The notes beneath the pieces are model-generated. The model worked only from the letters and a program-made list of their open reading frames with translations. It made no database searches and was not told the DNA's origin. This document shows, piece by piece, positions 17,721 to 25,640 of a DNA stretch of 51,741 bases. The translations under genes and the position numbers were made by a program. The DNA is from Betaproteobacteria bacterium (GTDB lineage: Bacteria > Pseudomonadota > Gammaproteobacteria > Burkholderiales > Rhodocyclaceae): NCBI GenBank assembly GCA_016208425.1, contig JACQYA010000186.1:1-51741 (forward strand), in the 5' to 3' direction. Every line of letters begins with the position of its first letter. The stretch's first letter is position 1.

Positions 17721-18569
17721 TCAAAGCTTTAAGCGCTGCCACAACGCGGTCGTCAGCGCCGCCTGGTTCAGCGTGTAGAAGTGCAATCCGGGCGCCCCGC
17801 CGGCGAGGAGCTTTTCGCATAACGCGCCGACCACATCGAGACCGAAGGCGCGGATCGACGCCGGGTCGTCGCCGAAGCTTTCCAGCTTCTTGCGCATCCA
17901 GCGCGGGATCTCGGCGCCGCAGTTGTCGGAGAAACGCGCCAGATTGCTGTAGCTGGAAATCGGCATGATGCCGGGCACGACAGGCACGCTCACGCCCAGC
18001 GCCTGGCATTGGTCGACGAAGTGCGCGTAGGCGTCGAAGTTGTAAAAATACTGGGTGATCGCCGAGTTGGCGCCGGCATCGACCTTGCGTTTAAAGGCGA
18101 GCAGATCGTCCTTCGGGCTTTTCGCCTGCGGGTGATACTCCGGGTAAGCGGCGACTTCGATGTGGAACCAGTCGCCGGTTTCGGTGCGGATGAACTCGAC
18201 CAGCTCGTTGGCGTAGCGGAAGCTGCCCGGTTCGGCCATGCCCGAGGGCAAATCGCCGCGCAGCGCGACGAGCCGGTTGATGCCGTTGGCGCGATACTGT
18301 TGGAGAATCGTGCGGATGCTCTCTTTCGTCGAGCCGATGCACGACAGGTGCGGCGCCGCCTGATGTCCTTCGGCCTGGATTTCGCGCACGGTGTCGAAGG
18401 TGCGGTCGCGCGTCGATCCGCCGGCGCCGAAAGTCACGGAAAAAAACTTTGGCTTGAGCAGCGCGAGCCGGGCGCGCGTGGCGCGCAGTTTCTCGGCGCC
18501 TTCCGGCGTTTGCGGCGGAAACAGTTCCAGGCTGAAAGTGTGTTGCGAGGGTCTTTGAAAATCGGTCAT
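17721..18569 (-). CDS. metF: 5,10-methylenetetrahydrofolate reductase
   Basis: A 282-residue flavoenzyme that makes 5-methyltetrahydrofolate for methionine synthase. Family features are the N-terminal FSLELFPPQTPEG with the catalytic glutamate (Glu15), the SVTFGAGGSTRDRT flavin-site segment, HLSCIGSTKESI, NRLVALRGDLP, and the QYFYNFDAYAHFVD and VPGIMPI segments. The length agrees with bacterial MetF (about 290). It is the last gene of ahcY - membrane protein - metF and starts 7 bp after the membrane-protein gene ends. Control by the SAH riboswitch upstream of ahcY is therefore likely unless the hairpins at 18969-19027 end most transcripts. The arrangement couples recycling of SAH to supply of methyl groups for homocysteine remethylation. 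Confidence 0.95.
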   Translation of the reverse strand: MTDFQRPSQHTFSLELFPPQTPEGAEKLRATRARLALLKPKFFSVTFGAGGSTRDRTFDTVREIQAEGHQAAPHLSCIGSTKESIRTILQQYRANGINRLVALRGDLPSGMAEPGSFRYANELVEFIRTETGDWFHIEVAAYPEYHPQAKSPKDDLLAFKRKVDAGANSAITQYFYNFDAYAHFVDQCQALGVSVPVVPGIMPISSYSNLARFSDNCGAEIPRWMRKKLESFGDDPASIRAFGLDVVGALCEKLLAGGAPGLHFYTLNQAALTTALWQRLKL

Positions 18570-18576
18570 GGCGGGT

Positions 18577-18930
18577 TCAGTTCTTTTCCTTGCCCGGCAG
18601 CAGCGAGGAGAGGATGGACGAAAAGATGCTGTAGAGAACGGCGCCGAACACGGCCGGCCAGAAACCGCCGACGATAAAACCTTCGAGCATCGATCCGACC
18701 AGCCAGAACAGCAGCCCGTTGACGACGAAAACGAACAGCCCGAGCGTGAGCAGCGTCACCGGCAACGTCAGCAGCAGGAGCAGGGGGCGCAATACGGCAT
18801 TGACCAGCCCGAGCACCAGCGCCGCCAGCAACGCCGCACCGAACGACGCGACGTGGATCGAAGACGGCATCAGCCAGGCGACGGCGAACAGCGCGCAGGC
18901 GTTGAGCATCCAGAGCAGAATCAGGCGCAT
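18577..18930 (-). CDS. PF04020-type four-helix membrane protein (phage holin family 4 label)
   Basis: A 117-residue protein made almost wholly of membrane segments, about four of them (residues 3-20, 28-50, 52-80 and 88-112). The NAVLRPLLLLLTLPVTLLTLGLF segment is the diagnostic PF04020 motif. Databases call the family phage holin, but it is widespread on bacterial chromosomes and there are no phage genes here. It sits between ahcY and metF, an arrangement I know from other betaproteobacteria. The conserved position suggests a housekeeping role, possibly membrane-related, but no biochemical function is established. The tail ends in KEKN. Confidence 0.88.
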   Translation of the reverse strand: MRLILLWMLNACALFAVAWLMPSSIHVASFGAALLAALVLGLVNAVLRPLLLLLTLPVTLLTLGLFVFVVNGLLFWLVGSMLEGFIVGGFWPAVFGAVLYSIFSSILSSLLPGKEKN

Positions 18931-18968
18931 GGCGACCCCTTTTCGGTGTGTTTCAGTGCGGCTTCGTC

Positions 18969-19027
18969 ATTCCGGGCTTGACCCGGAATCCAGCGGTGCG
19001 CACCCGGACCCCGGCATTCGCCGGGGT
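18969..19027. repeat. Two intergenic hairpins after ahcY (REP-like; possible terminator)
   Basis: The 108-bp gap after ahcY holds two strong palindromes: ATTCCGGG-cttga-CCCGGAAT (18969-18989) and ACCCCGGC-attc-GCCGGGGT (19008-19027). The form resembles the dispersed REP-type elements of proteobacterial chromosomes. Being just downstream of ahcY, they could stabilise or attenuate the transcript before the holin-like gene and metF. No T-tract follows on the minus strand, so a classical intrinsic terminator is unlikely. Confidence 0.6.
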
Positions 19028-19038
19028 GACCTTCAAGA

Positions 19039-20442
19039 TCAGTAACGGTAATGGTCGGCCTTGTACGGGCCATCCACCGAAACGCCGATATACGCCGCCT
19101 GCTGCTCGGTCAGCCGGGTGAGCTGCGAGTTGAGCTTCTTCAACTGCAAGCGGGCGACTTTCTCGTCGAGGTGCTTGGGCAGCGTGTAGACGCCGACCGG
19201 GTAGTCGGCGGTGCGCGTAAACAGCTCGATCTGCGCGATCGTCTGGTTGGCGAACGAGGAACTCATCACGTAGCTCGGATGGCCGGTGGCGCAGCCGAGA
19301 TTCACCAGGCGGCCCTTGGCGAGCAGGATGATGCGCTTGCCGTCCGGGAAGATGACGTGGTCGACCTGCGGCTTGATTTCTTCCCACCGATACCCCTCGA
19401 CCGACGCCACGTCGATTTCGTTGTCGAAGTGGCCGATGTTGCAGACGATGGCCTGATCCTTCATCTTCGCCATGTGCTCGTGCGTGATGACGTGGTAGTT
19501 GCCGGTACAGGTGACGAAGATATCGGCCTTGTCGGCGGCGTACTCCATCGTCACCACGCGGTAGCCTTCCATCGCTGCCTGCAGCGCGCAGATCGGGTCG
19601 ATTTCGGTGACCCAGACCTGTGCCGACAGCGCGCGCATGGCCTGCGCCGAGCCCTTGCCCACGTCGCCGTAACCGGCGATCAGCGCGACCTTGCCGGCGA
19701 TCATCACGTCGGTGGCGCGCTTGATGCCGTCGACCAGCGACTCGCGGCAGCCGTAGAGGTTGTCGAACTTGGACTTGGTGACCGAGTCGTTCACGTTGAT
19801 CGCCGGGAACTTCAGGTCGCCGCGCTCGTGCATCTGGTACAGGCGATGCACGCCGGTCGTCGTTTCTTCGGTGACGCCCTTGACGGCGGCCAGACGCAGC
19901 GAATACCAGGCCGGGGCTACGGCCAGCTTGGCCTTGATCGCGGCGAAGAGGATGGTCTCTTCTTCCGAACCGGGGTTGGCGAGCACCGAAACATCCTTCT
20001 CGGCGCGGGCGCCCAAGTGCAGCAGCAGGGTCGCATCGCCGCCGTCGTCGAGGATCATGTTCGAGTGGCCTCCGCCGGTCCACTCGAAGATGCGGTGCGT
20101 GTAATCCCAGTACTCGGCCAGCGACTCGCCCTTCACGGCAAATACCGGAACGCCCGTCGCGGCGATGGCGGCGGCGGCGTGATCCTGCGTCGAGAAGATG
20201 TTGCACGACGCCCAGCGGACTTCCGCGCCGAGCGCGGTCAGCGTCTCGATCAGCACGGCGGTCTGGATCGTCATGTGCAGCGAACCGGTGATGCGCGCGC
20301 CCTCGAGCGGCCGGGTGGCGGCGAATTCCTCGCGGATCGCCATCAGGCCCGGCATTTCGGTTTCGGCGATGCGGATTTCCTTGCGTCCCCAGTCGGCGAG
20401 ACCTAGGTCGGCAATCACGTAATCGTTGAAATTTTCAGCCAC
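19039..20442 (-). CDS. ahcY: Adenosylhomocysteinase (SAH hydrolase)
   Basis: A 467-residue NAD-dependent enzyme that splits S-adenosylhomocysteine into adenosine and homocysteine, removing the inhibitor of methyltransferases. The family motifs are clear: [29 protein letters not shown], the substrate-site [18 protein letters not shown], the NAD-binding [32 protein letters not shown] and the invariant C-terminal KADHYRY. The long insert (about residues 150-190) is the form found in proteobacteria. Translation starts at a GTG (20442) with AAGGAG eight bases upstream. An SAH riboswitch lies about 100 bases upstream in the leader, so expression should rise when SAH accumulates. It is the first gene of a unit with the PF04020 protein and metF. 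Confidence 0.97.
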   Translation of the reverse strand: MAENFNDYVIADLGLADWGRKEIRIAETEMPGLMAIREEFAATRPLEGARITGSLHMTIQTAVLIETLTALGAEVRWASCNIFSTQDHAAAAIAATGVPVFAVKGESLAEYWDYTHRIFEWTGGGHSNMILDDGGDATLLLHLGARAEKDVSVLANPGSEEETILFAAIKAKLAVAPAWYSLRLAAVKGVTEETTTGVHRLYQMHERGDLKFPAINVNDSVTKSKFDNLYGCRESLVDGIKRATDVMIAGKVALIAGYGDVGKGSAQAMRALSAQVWVTEIDPICALQAAMEGYRVVTMEYAADKADIFVTCTGNYHVITHEHMAKMKDQAIVCNIGHFDNEIDVASVEGYRWEEIKPQVDHVIFPDGKRIILLAKGRLVNLGCATGHPSYVMSSSFANQTIAQIELFTRTADYPVGVYTLPKHLDEKVARLQLKKLNSQLTRLTEQQAAYIGVSVDGPYKADHYRY

Positions 20443-20540
20443 AGCAGACTCCTTGATAACTGTGGCCGGGAGGGGAAAGACGGCGCGCCGAAGCGCTTGC
20501 GATCAGGCTCACCCGTCTTCCCGCGCCCGGCACGGGTTTT

Positions 20541-20600
20541 TGGATGAGCGCCGTTGTGAACCGAGCCTGGGGGGGTGTCCCCTGCAGCGCCCCTCGGATA
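20541..20600 (-). promoter_or_regulatory. SAH riboswitch upstream of ahcY
   Basis: On the minus strand the leader reads CCGAGGGGCGCUGCAGGGG, a short C-run, then CCAGGCUCGG and finally CAACGGCGCUCAUCC. This matches the SAH-riboswitch consensus. P1 is formed by CCGAG (20597-20593) with CUCGG (20565-20561); a short G/C-rich hairpin lies inside; the conserved AGGCUCGG strand is intact; and GGGCGC can pair with downstream GCGCUC to form the pseudoknot, with one G-U pair. The downstream leader (about 100 bases) contains an AAGACGG...CCGUCUU hairpin just before the ahcY Shine-Dalgarno. Binding of SAH is known to switch such leaders ON. The aptamer match is direct; the expression mechanism is inferred. 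Confidence 0.9.
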
Positions 20601-20669
20601 GATGCGGATTGTACTTCAAGCGCCGGTGTTTTTCCGGCGGCGCCCGGATTGCCGGATCGCGGCGGCAGG

Positions 20670-21809
20670 CTACTTGCGGTTGCTGCCGGCCACCATCTTG
20701 AACTCGTAGAGCCGGCATTCGAGGGCGCCGTTGAAGAGCGGCGTCTTCTTGCTCGGCGTCAGGCGCATCAGTTTGGGCAGCCGCGTGTCGGCGCTGAGCA
20801 GATAACAGTTCCAGCCGGCGAAGTTGCGTTTCAGCGCGCTGCCCAGTTGCGGGTAAAAAGCCGCCAGCTCGTCCTGCTCCGAGAGACGTTCGCCGTAAGG
20901 CGGGTTGGCGACCATGACGCCGCCCGGCGCGGGCGCCCGGAGGTCGAGAATATCGCCCGAAGACAGCGTGACCGCCGGCAGCAGCCCGGCGCGGTCGAGG
21001 TTGGCCAGCGCCGCGCGCACGGCGACCGGCGAGCTGTCGCTGCCGAAGATTTGCGCGTTTTCGGCCGGTTTTTCGGCATCCATCGCCGTATCGAGCAGAT
21101 CCTTCCACGTCGCCAGATCGAAATTGCGCAGGCGCTGAAAGCCGAAATCGCGTCCGGCGCCCGGCGCGATGCCGAGCGCGATCTGCGCGGCTTCGAGCAG
21201 AAAGGTGCCGCTGCCGCACATCGGGTCGATCAGCGGCGTTCCCGGCTGCCAGCCGGAAAGGCGCAGGATGCCGGCGGCGACGTTCTCCTTGAGCGGCGCC
21301 TCGACCGTCTTCTGGCGCAGACCCCGCTGATAGAGCGGCGCACCCGACGTATCGAGGTACAGCGTGCACTCGTCGGCCGTCAGAAACCCGTGGATGCGCA
21401 CATCCGGCTCGCGCGTATCGACGCTGGGGCGCTTGCCGCCCTCGCCGCGGAAACAGTCGCAGACTGCGTCCTTGATGCGCAGCGTGATGAACTCCAGGCT
21501 TTTCAGCGGGCTTTTGATGGCGGTGACGTCCACCCGGATCGTCCGCTCGGCGCCAAACCACGTCGGCCACGCCGTGGCGAGCGCCAGGCGATAGATGTCG
21601 TCTTCCTTCGCGTAAGCGGCGTGCGCCACCCGCCACAGGATGCGGGTGGCGATGCGCGAGTGCAGGTTGATCGCGTAACAGGTCGCCCAGCCGGCGGTGA
21701 AATGCGCGCCGCCGGGAATCGGCTTGCAGCCGGTGACGCCGGCGGCGGCCAGATCTTCGACCAGCAGGGGTTCAAGGCCGCGCGGGCAGCTTGCAAAAAA
21801 ATTTTCCAC
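20670..21809 (-). CDS. THUMP-domain class I SAM-dependent rRNA methyltransferase (RlmL N-half type)
   Basis: A 379-residue RNA N2-guanine methyltransferase resembling the N-terminal half of RlmL, which modifies 23S rRNA G2445. It has an N-terminal ferredoxin-like/THUMP region (residues about 1-160; FFASCPRGLEPLLVEDL, GGAHF). The Rossmann methyltransferase domain follows, with the SAM motif IDPMCGSGTFLLEAA, acidic loop FGSDSSPVAVRAA and catalytic ANPPYGERL. It lacks the RlmK-like C-terminal half, as in many non-enteric homologues. The start is taken as the GTG at 21809, which has GGAG six bases upstream and begins at the conserved FFASCPRGLE; longer frames reach back into hemJ. It is the last gene of an SDR - HemJ-like - methyltransferase group on the minus strand. 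Confidence 0.88.
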   Translation of the reverse strand: MENFFASCPRGLEPLLVEDLAAAGVTGCKPIPGGAHFTAGWATCYAINLHSRIATRILWRVAHAAYAKEDDIYRLALATAWPTWFGAERTIRVDVTAIKSPLKSLEFITLRIKDAVCDCFRGEGGKRPSVDTREPDVRIHGFLTADECTLYLDTSGAPLYQRGLRQKTVEAPLKENVAAGILRLSGWQPGTPLIDPMCGSGTFLLEAAQIALGIAPGAGRDFGFQRLRNFDLATWKDLLDTAMDAEKPAENAQIFGSDSSPVAVRAALANLDRAGLLPAVTLSSGDILDLRAPAPGGVMVANPPYGERLSEQDELAAFYPQLGSALKRNFAGWNCYLLSADTRLPKLMRLTPSKKTPLFNGALECRLYEFKMVAGSNRK

Positions 21810-21844
21810 GAAGGACTCCAGTTGGGCGATCCGAAAAGGGGGGT

Positions 21845-22276
21845 TCAAAAAGGCTTGAGCACCACCAGAAACACAACCGCCAGCAAGACCAGCACCGGCA
21901 GCTCGTTGAACCAGCGGAACCAGACATGGCCGCGCGCGTTGCGACCCGCCTGAAAATCGCGCAGGATACGGCCGCAAAACCAGTGGTAGCCCAACAGGCT
22001 CGCCACCAGAGCCGTCTTGACGTGCAGCCAGCCACCCGAAAAGCCGTAGCCCAGCCACAGCCACAGACCCAGCGCGACGGCGAGGATGCCGAGCGGGGTC
22101 ATGAAGCGATAGAGCTTGCCGGCCATCAGCAGCAGCCGGTCGCGTTCGGCATCGCTTCCCGGTTCGACCATCGCCAGGTTGACGAAAATGCGCGGCAGGT
22201 AGAAGAGACCGGCGAACCAGCTCACCACCATCCAGAGATGCAGGGCTTTGACGACTAGCAAGAGGGTTCCTTCCAT
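21845..22276 (-). CDS. hemJ: HemJ/CopD-like membrane protein (putative protoporphyrinogen IX oxidase)
   Basis: A 143-residue integral membrane protein with about four transmembrane helices. The N-terminal KALHLWMVVSWFAGLFYLPRIFVN segment (from residue 10) is the signature of HemJ, the heme b-containing protoporphyrinogen IX oxidase of many Gram-negative bacteria. The conserved histidine lies in KALH, and a second conserved block is GGWLHVKTALV (about 81-91). The start at 22276 overlaps the end of the upstream SDR gene by 22 bases, indicating translational coupling. Databases often label the family CopD-like, so copper transport is an alternative name, but the motif fits HemJ better. hemL lies about 26 kb away in this window and is not linked to it. 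Confidence 0.78.
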   Translation of the reverse strand: MEGTLLLVVKALHLWMVVSWFAGLFYLPRIFVNLAMVEPGSDAERDRLLLMAGKLYRFMTPLGILAVALGLWLWLGYGFSGGWLHVKTALVASLLGYHWFCGRILRDFQAGRNARGHVWFRWFNELPVLVLLAVVFLVVLKPF

Positions 22277-23157
22277 TCGTTCCTGGCGGCTTCGATGCCG
22301 TCCTCGACGCGCGGATAGCGCAGCCGGACTTTCAACTCCTTGCCGATGCGCCGGTTGATCAGGCGGCGCGATTCGCCCATGAACGACAGTTGGCCGGGGG
22401 TGATCGCTCCGGCGGCCTCGCCGCGCGGCAGGCGCACTGCCTTGGGCAGGGAAAAACGCTCGGCGACCAGATCGAAATACTCGCCGATCTTCATCTCCGA
22501 ATCGTCGCTCGCATTGTAGATCCGGTTGGGCCGGGCGTAACGCAAGGCCGCGCAGGCGATCAGCGCCAGATCGTCGGCGTGGATGTGGTTGGTGAACACG
22601 TCGTCCTCGGCGCGCAGCACGGCGGCGCCTTCCCGCAAACGCGCCAGCGGCAGCCGGCCGGCGGCGTAGATGCCGGGCGCGCGCAGAATGCCGACCGTCA
22701 CCCCGTTGCGCCGGCCGAAAGCGCGCAACTGGCGTTCCGCGTCGGCCCGGCGCAAAGCGCGGGCGGTGCCCGGGTGCGGCGTCCGCGTTTCGTCGGCGCG
22801 CTCGCCCCGGCAATCGCCATAAACGCCGCTGGTGCTGATGTAGATGATGCGCTGTGGTAGACTTTTTCCCTTGCCCAAAGCTGCCAGCAAGCGGCGCGTG
22901 CGCATATCGCCCGGCGTACCGGGACGGCCGGTGGAGGAAGGCGGCGCGAAGTGCAAAACGAGGTCGGCCAGCCCCGCGATCCGTTCGAGGCTGCCCGCGC
23001 GATCCAGGTCGGCGAGCACGGGAACCGCCCCGGCAGCGCGCCACCACGCACACTGGCCGGCGTTGCGCAGCACGGCGTAGACCCGGTAGCGGCCGGCCAA
23101 ACGCGGCATGGTGCGGCGCGCAATATCGCCGCAGCCGACAATCAATAGTTTTTGCAC
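22255..23157 (-). CDS. SDR-family NAD(P)-dependent epimerase/reductase-like protein
   Basis: A 300-residue protein with a Rossmann fold of the extended SDR type. The N-terminal nucleotide loop is LLIVGCGDIARRT (a G-x-G-x-x-A variant). The YISTSGVYGDC segment near residue 107 supplies the Ser/Tyr positions, although the usual YxxxK is not obvious, as in YeeZ-like atypical SDRs. Further landmarks are LRAPGIYAAGRLPL, TNHIHADDLALIACAAL and YNASDD, typical of NAD-dependent epimerase-like proteins. Substrate is unknown. Translation starts at a GTG (23157), 39 bp from the divergent flavin reductase gene. It is first in the SDR - HemJ-like - rRNA methyltransferase group. Confidence 0.85.
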   Translation of the reverse strand: MQKLLIVGCGDIARRTMPRLAGRYRVYAVLRNAGQCAWWRAAGAVPVLADLDRAGSLERIAGLADLVLHFAPPSSTGRPGTPGDMRTRRLLAALGKGKSLPQRIIYISTSGVYGDCRGERADETRTPHPGTARALRRADAERQLRAFGRRNGVTVGILRAPGIYAAGRLPLARLREGAAVLRAEDDVFTNHIHADDLALIACAALRYARPNRIYNASDDSEMKIGEYFDLVAERFSLPKAVRLPRGEAAGAITPGQLSFMGESRRLINRRIGKELKVRLRYPRVEDGIEAARNEWKEPSC

Positions 23158-23196
23158 CGCGCAATTTTACCGGAACCTGCGCCAGGGAGAGAGTCG

Positions 23197-24243
23197 ATGA
23201 GCTTTCAGATCAACGTCCAGCCAAGCCGCCACCAATTCTGGGCCGAGGCCGGGGAAACGATACTCGACGCCGCGTTGCGCCACGGTCTGGCGATGCCTTA
23301 CGGGTGCCGCGACGGCGCTTGCGGCGCGTGTCGCGGCAAGGTGCTGGAGGGCGAGATCGACCACGGCAAGGCGCGGCCGCACGCGCTTTCCGACGAAGAC
23401 CGCGCGGCGGGTTTCGCGCTCTTCTGCTGCGCCACGGCGCACGGCGACCTGACGATAGAGAGCAAGGAAGTGCGCTCGCTGAAAGACATTCCGGTCAAGA
23501 CGCTGCCGGCGCGCGTCGAAAGGCTGACCCGCGCGGCGCCCGACGTGATGGTCGTCGAGCTCAAACTGCCGGCCAACGAACGCTTGCAGTTTCTCGCCGG
23601 CCAGTACATCGATATTTTGCTCAAGGACGGCAAGCGCCGCGCCTTTTCTTTGGCCAACGCGCCGCACGACGACGCCAGCCTGCAACTGCACATCCGCCAT
23701 ATCCCCGGCGGGCAGTTCACCGGGCACGTCTTTTCGGCGATGGCGGAGCGCGATATCCTGCGCTTCAACGGCCCGCACGGCAGCTTCTACCTGCGCGAAG
23801 ACTCGCCCAAGCCGATGCTGCTGGTTGCCGGCGGCACCGGTTTCGCGCCGATCAAGGCCATCGTCGAGCACGCCATCGCGGAAGAAAGCCGAAGGCCCAC
23901 CGACATCTACTGGGGCGGCCGCCGTCGCGCCGACCTTTACCTCGCACGGCTTGGCGAGCAGTGGGCGGCGGAGCATCCCAACATCCGCTTCGTCCCCGTT
24001 CTTTCCGACGCCACCGGTGAAGACGCTTGGGACGGGCGCACCGGCTTCGTGCACCGCGCGGCGATGCAGGATTTCCCCGATCTTTCCGGCCACCAGGTCT
24101 ATGTGTGCGGCGCGCCGGCGATGGTCGCTGCGGCGAAAGCGGATTTCGTCGCAAAGTGCAAGCTCCCGGAGGGCGAGTTCTTTTCCGATGCTTTCGATTT
24201 TGCCAAGGATGGCTCCAGCAAACCGCCCGACCAAGCGTGCTGA
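23197..24243 (+). CDS. 2Fe-2S/FAD/NAD(P)H oxidoreductase, CDP-6-deoxy-delta-3,4-glucoseen reductase-like
   Basis: A 348-residue electron-transfer flavoprotein with an N-terminal plant-type ferredoxin domain. Its cluster cysteines are Cys37, Cys42 and Cys45 (YGCRDGACGACRG), with the fourth in FCCAT (77/78). A ferredoxin-reductase domain follows, with the FAD motif RAFSLANAP and the NAD(P)H-binding VAGGTGFAPIKAIVEH and VYVCGAPAMV. The order matches AscD/RfbI-type reductases, a name carried by many betaproteobacterial homologues that probably do not make deoxysugars; no sugar genes are nearby. More likely it reduces an oxygenase or another acceptor, but the partner is not identifiable. The start at 23197 follows an AGGGAGAG ribosome-binding site. 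The EAL-HDOD gene begins 2 bp after its stop. Confidence 0.88.
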   Translation: MSFQINVQPSRHQFWAEAGETILDAALRHGLAMPYGCRDGACGACRGKVLEGEIDHGKARPHALSDEDRAAGFALFCCATAHGDLTIESKEVRSLKDIPVKTLPARVERLTRAAPDVMVVELKLPANERLQFLAGQYIDILLKDGKRRAFSLANAPHDDASLQLHIRHIPGGQFTGHVFSAMAERDILRFNGPHGSFYLREDSPKPMLLVAGGTGFAPIKAIVEHAIAEESRRPTDIYWGGRRRADLYLARLGEQWAAEHPNIRFVPVLSDATGEDAWDGRTGFVHRAAMQDFPDLSGHQVYVCGAPAMVAAAKADFVAKCKLPEGEFFSDAFDFAKDGSSKPPDQAC

Positions 24244-24245
24244 CC

Positions 24246-25433
24246 ATGTCCCACGCCTATATAACGCATCAGCCGCTGGTCAACCGCCAGAGCAAAATCA
24301 TCGCCACCCGGCTATCGCTCCATCTCGGCGCGGCGGGCAGCATGAAAGTGGCGGTCGCCACCCTTGACGCGCTGGCCGAAGCATGGCCGCAGCAGCAAAA
24401 ACCGGCCTTCATCGACTGCGCCGGGTCGCCGGGAAGCTCGCCGGTCGACCCCGGGCTGCTCGACTGGATCGTGCCGGACAACGCCACGCTCGAATTGCCC
24501 TCCGCCGCGCTGCTCGGCGCCCGGGGCGGCGACTTCGTGGGCGCGTTGCTCGCCCGGCGGCCAGCGCTGTGCCTGAAGTTCGACCAAGGCGCCGCGCAGG
24601 CCGTCGGCACCGGCGTCCCCTTCCGCTTTATCGCCTTCGACGCCAAAATTTACACGCCGGAGCAGCTTCGCGTGCTGGCCGCCAAAACACGGCCCTACGG
24701 GATCGGGTTGGCCTTCAACGTCGGCACTGCCGAGGATTTTCGCGCCTGCCTCGATGCCGGGATGAACGCCGCCGCCAGCTGGTTCTTCAAGGCTCCTGCC
24801 GGCGCGCCGGCGAAGACGCTCAACCCCGGCCAGGCGCAGATCGTCCGCGTCATCAACCTGGTGCGCAGGAACGCCGACGCCAAGGAGATCGAAGCCGCGC
24901 TCAAGCAGGATGTCGCGCTTTCGTACAAGTTGCTGCGTTACATCAACTCGGCCGGGTTCGGGCTTTCGTGCGAGATCCAATCTTTCCGCCACGCGGTCAG
25001 TATCCTCGGCTACGAGAAGCTGAACAAATGGCTGTCTTTGCTGCTCGCCACCGCCAGCAAAGACCCGATGGCGCCCGCCCTGATGCACACCGCGCTCGCC
25101 CGCGCGCGGCTGATGGAGTTGTTGGGGCAAGGGCTGGTCGACAAACAGGAACACGACAACCTGTTCATCACGGGCGCTTTTTCGCTGCTCGACACCCTGC
25201 TCGGCGTGAGCATGGACAAGGCGCTCGAAGCCATGCACCTGCCCGAAGCGATCGGCGACGCGCTGCTCGGCAACGGCGGGCTCTATGCGCCGTTTCTCGA
25301 CCTCGCGCTGGCCTGCGAAGGCAGCGACGGGCAAGCGGTTGCCGGACAGGCCGGCCTGCTCGGTATTTCCGCCGACCACTTCAACAGCGCGCAACTGGAA
25401 GCGCTCGCGTTTGCCGACGCGATGGAGTTGTAG
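24246..25433 (+). CDS. Degenerate EAL plus HDOD-domain signalling protein (YuxH type)
   Basis: A 395-residue cytosolic protein. The N-terminal half (about 1-190) has the fold pattern of an EAL domain but lacks the E-A-L and metal-binding residues, so c-di-GMP hydrolysis is not expected. The C-terminal half (about 195-395) is an HDOD domain, with LKQDVALSYKLLRYINSAGF and SFRHAVSILGYEKLNKWLSL as its core. HDOD proteins are regulatory adaptors in motility, DNA uptake and c-di-GMP networks. It begins 2 bp after the flavin reductase gene and is probably co-transcribed with it. A 207-bp repeat-containing gap follows before the CheB-CheR gene. Function is inferred from the family only. Confidence 0.85.
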   Translation: MSHAYITHQPLVNRQSKIIATRLSLHLGAAGSMKVAVATLDALAEAWPQQQKPAFIDCAGSPGSSPVDPGLLDWIVPDNATLELPSAALLGARGGDFVGALLARRPALCLKFDQGAAQAVGTGVPFRFIAFDAKIYTPEQLRVLAAKTRPYGIGLAFNVGTAEDFRACLDAGMNAAASWFFKAPAGAPAKTLNPGQAQIVRVINLVRRNADAKEIEAALKQDVALSYKLLRYINSAGFGLSCEIQSFRHAVSILGYEKLNKWLSLLLATASKDPMAPALMHTALARARLMELLGQGLVDKQEHDNLFITGAFSLLDTLLGVSMDKALEAMHLPEAIGDALLGNGGLYAPFLDLALACEGSDGQAVAGQAGLLGISADHFNSAQLEALAFADAMEL

Positions 25434-25471
25434 TTGTAAAACCAGCCAATCGAAAATCGTAGGAGAGCAAT

Positions 25472-25546
25472 GCGTAGGGGGCGATAATCGCAGCGCATTG
25501 CAGCGATCCATGCGGCGCAATGCGCGTTGCTTATTGCGCCCTACGC
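25472..25546. repeat. Palindromic intergenic repeat, copy 1 (GCGTAGGGCGCAATA family)
   Basis: A 75-bp imperfect palindrome. Its right arm (25512-25546) reads GCGGCGCAATGCG...TTATTGCGCCCTACGC; the left arm (25472-25504) is its diverged complement starting GCGTAGGGGGCGATAATCGC. The same arm sequence recurs in copy 2 at 28974-29075, 3.4 kb away on the other side of the CheB-CheR gene. There is no coding capacity, and such palindromes are typical of non-autonomous MITE-like or REP-like intergenic elements in proteobacteria. Confidence 0.8.
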
Positions 25547-25551
25547 AAGTT

Positions 25552-25589
25552 GTAGCTTGTGCCGCGAGGCACAACGCCGCACAAGCTAC
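25552..25589. repeat. Second palindrome GTAGCTTGTGC...GCACAAGCTAC
   Basis: Six bases after repeat copy 1 is a separate 38-bp palindrome with perfect 11-bp arms (GTAGCTTGTGC and GCACAAGCTAC). It lies between the EAL-HDOD gene and the CheB-CheR gene. It has no T-tract. It is probably another family of dispersed intergenic palindrome, inserted next to the first. Confidence 0.7.
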
Positions 25590-25640
25590 GAATCCGATAC
25601 TCCGCGACAACAGCGCCAAACCGGCGCGGGAAAGTGGAAC

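Noticed and set aside
18577-18930. Prophage remnant suggested by the holin family name
   Set aside because: No phage structural, lysis or integration gene is adjacent; the family is common on chromosomes and the gene sits in a metabolic operon.
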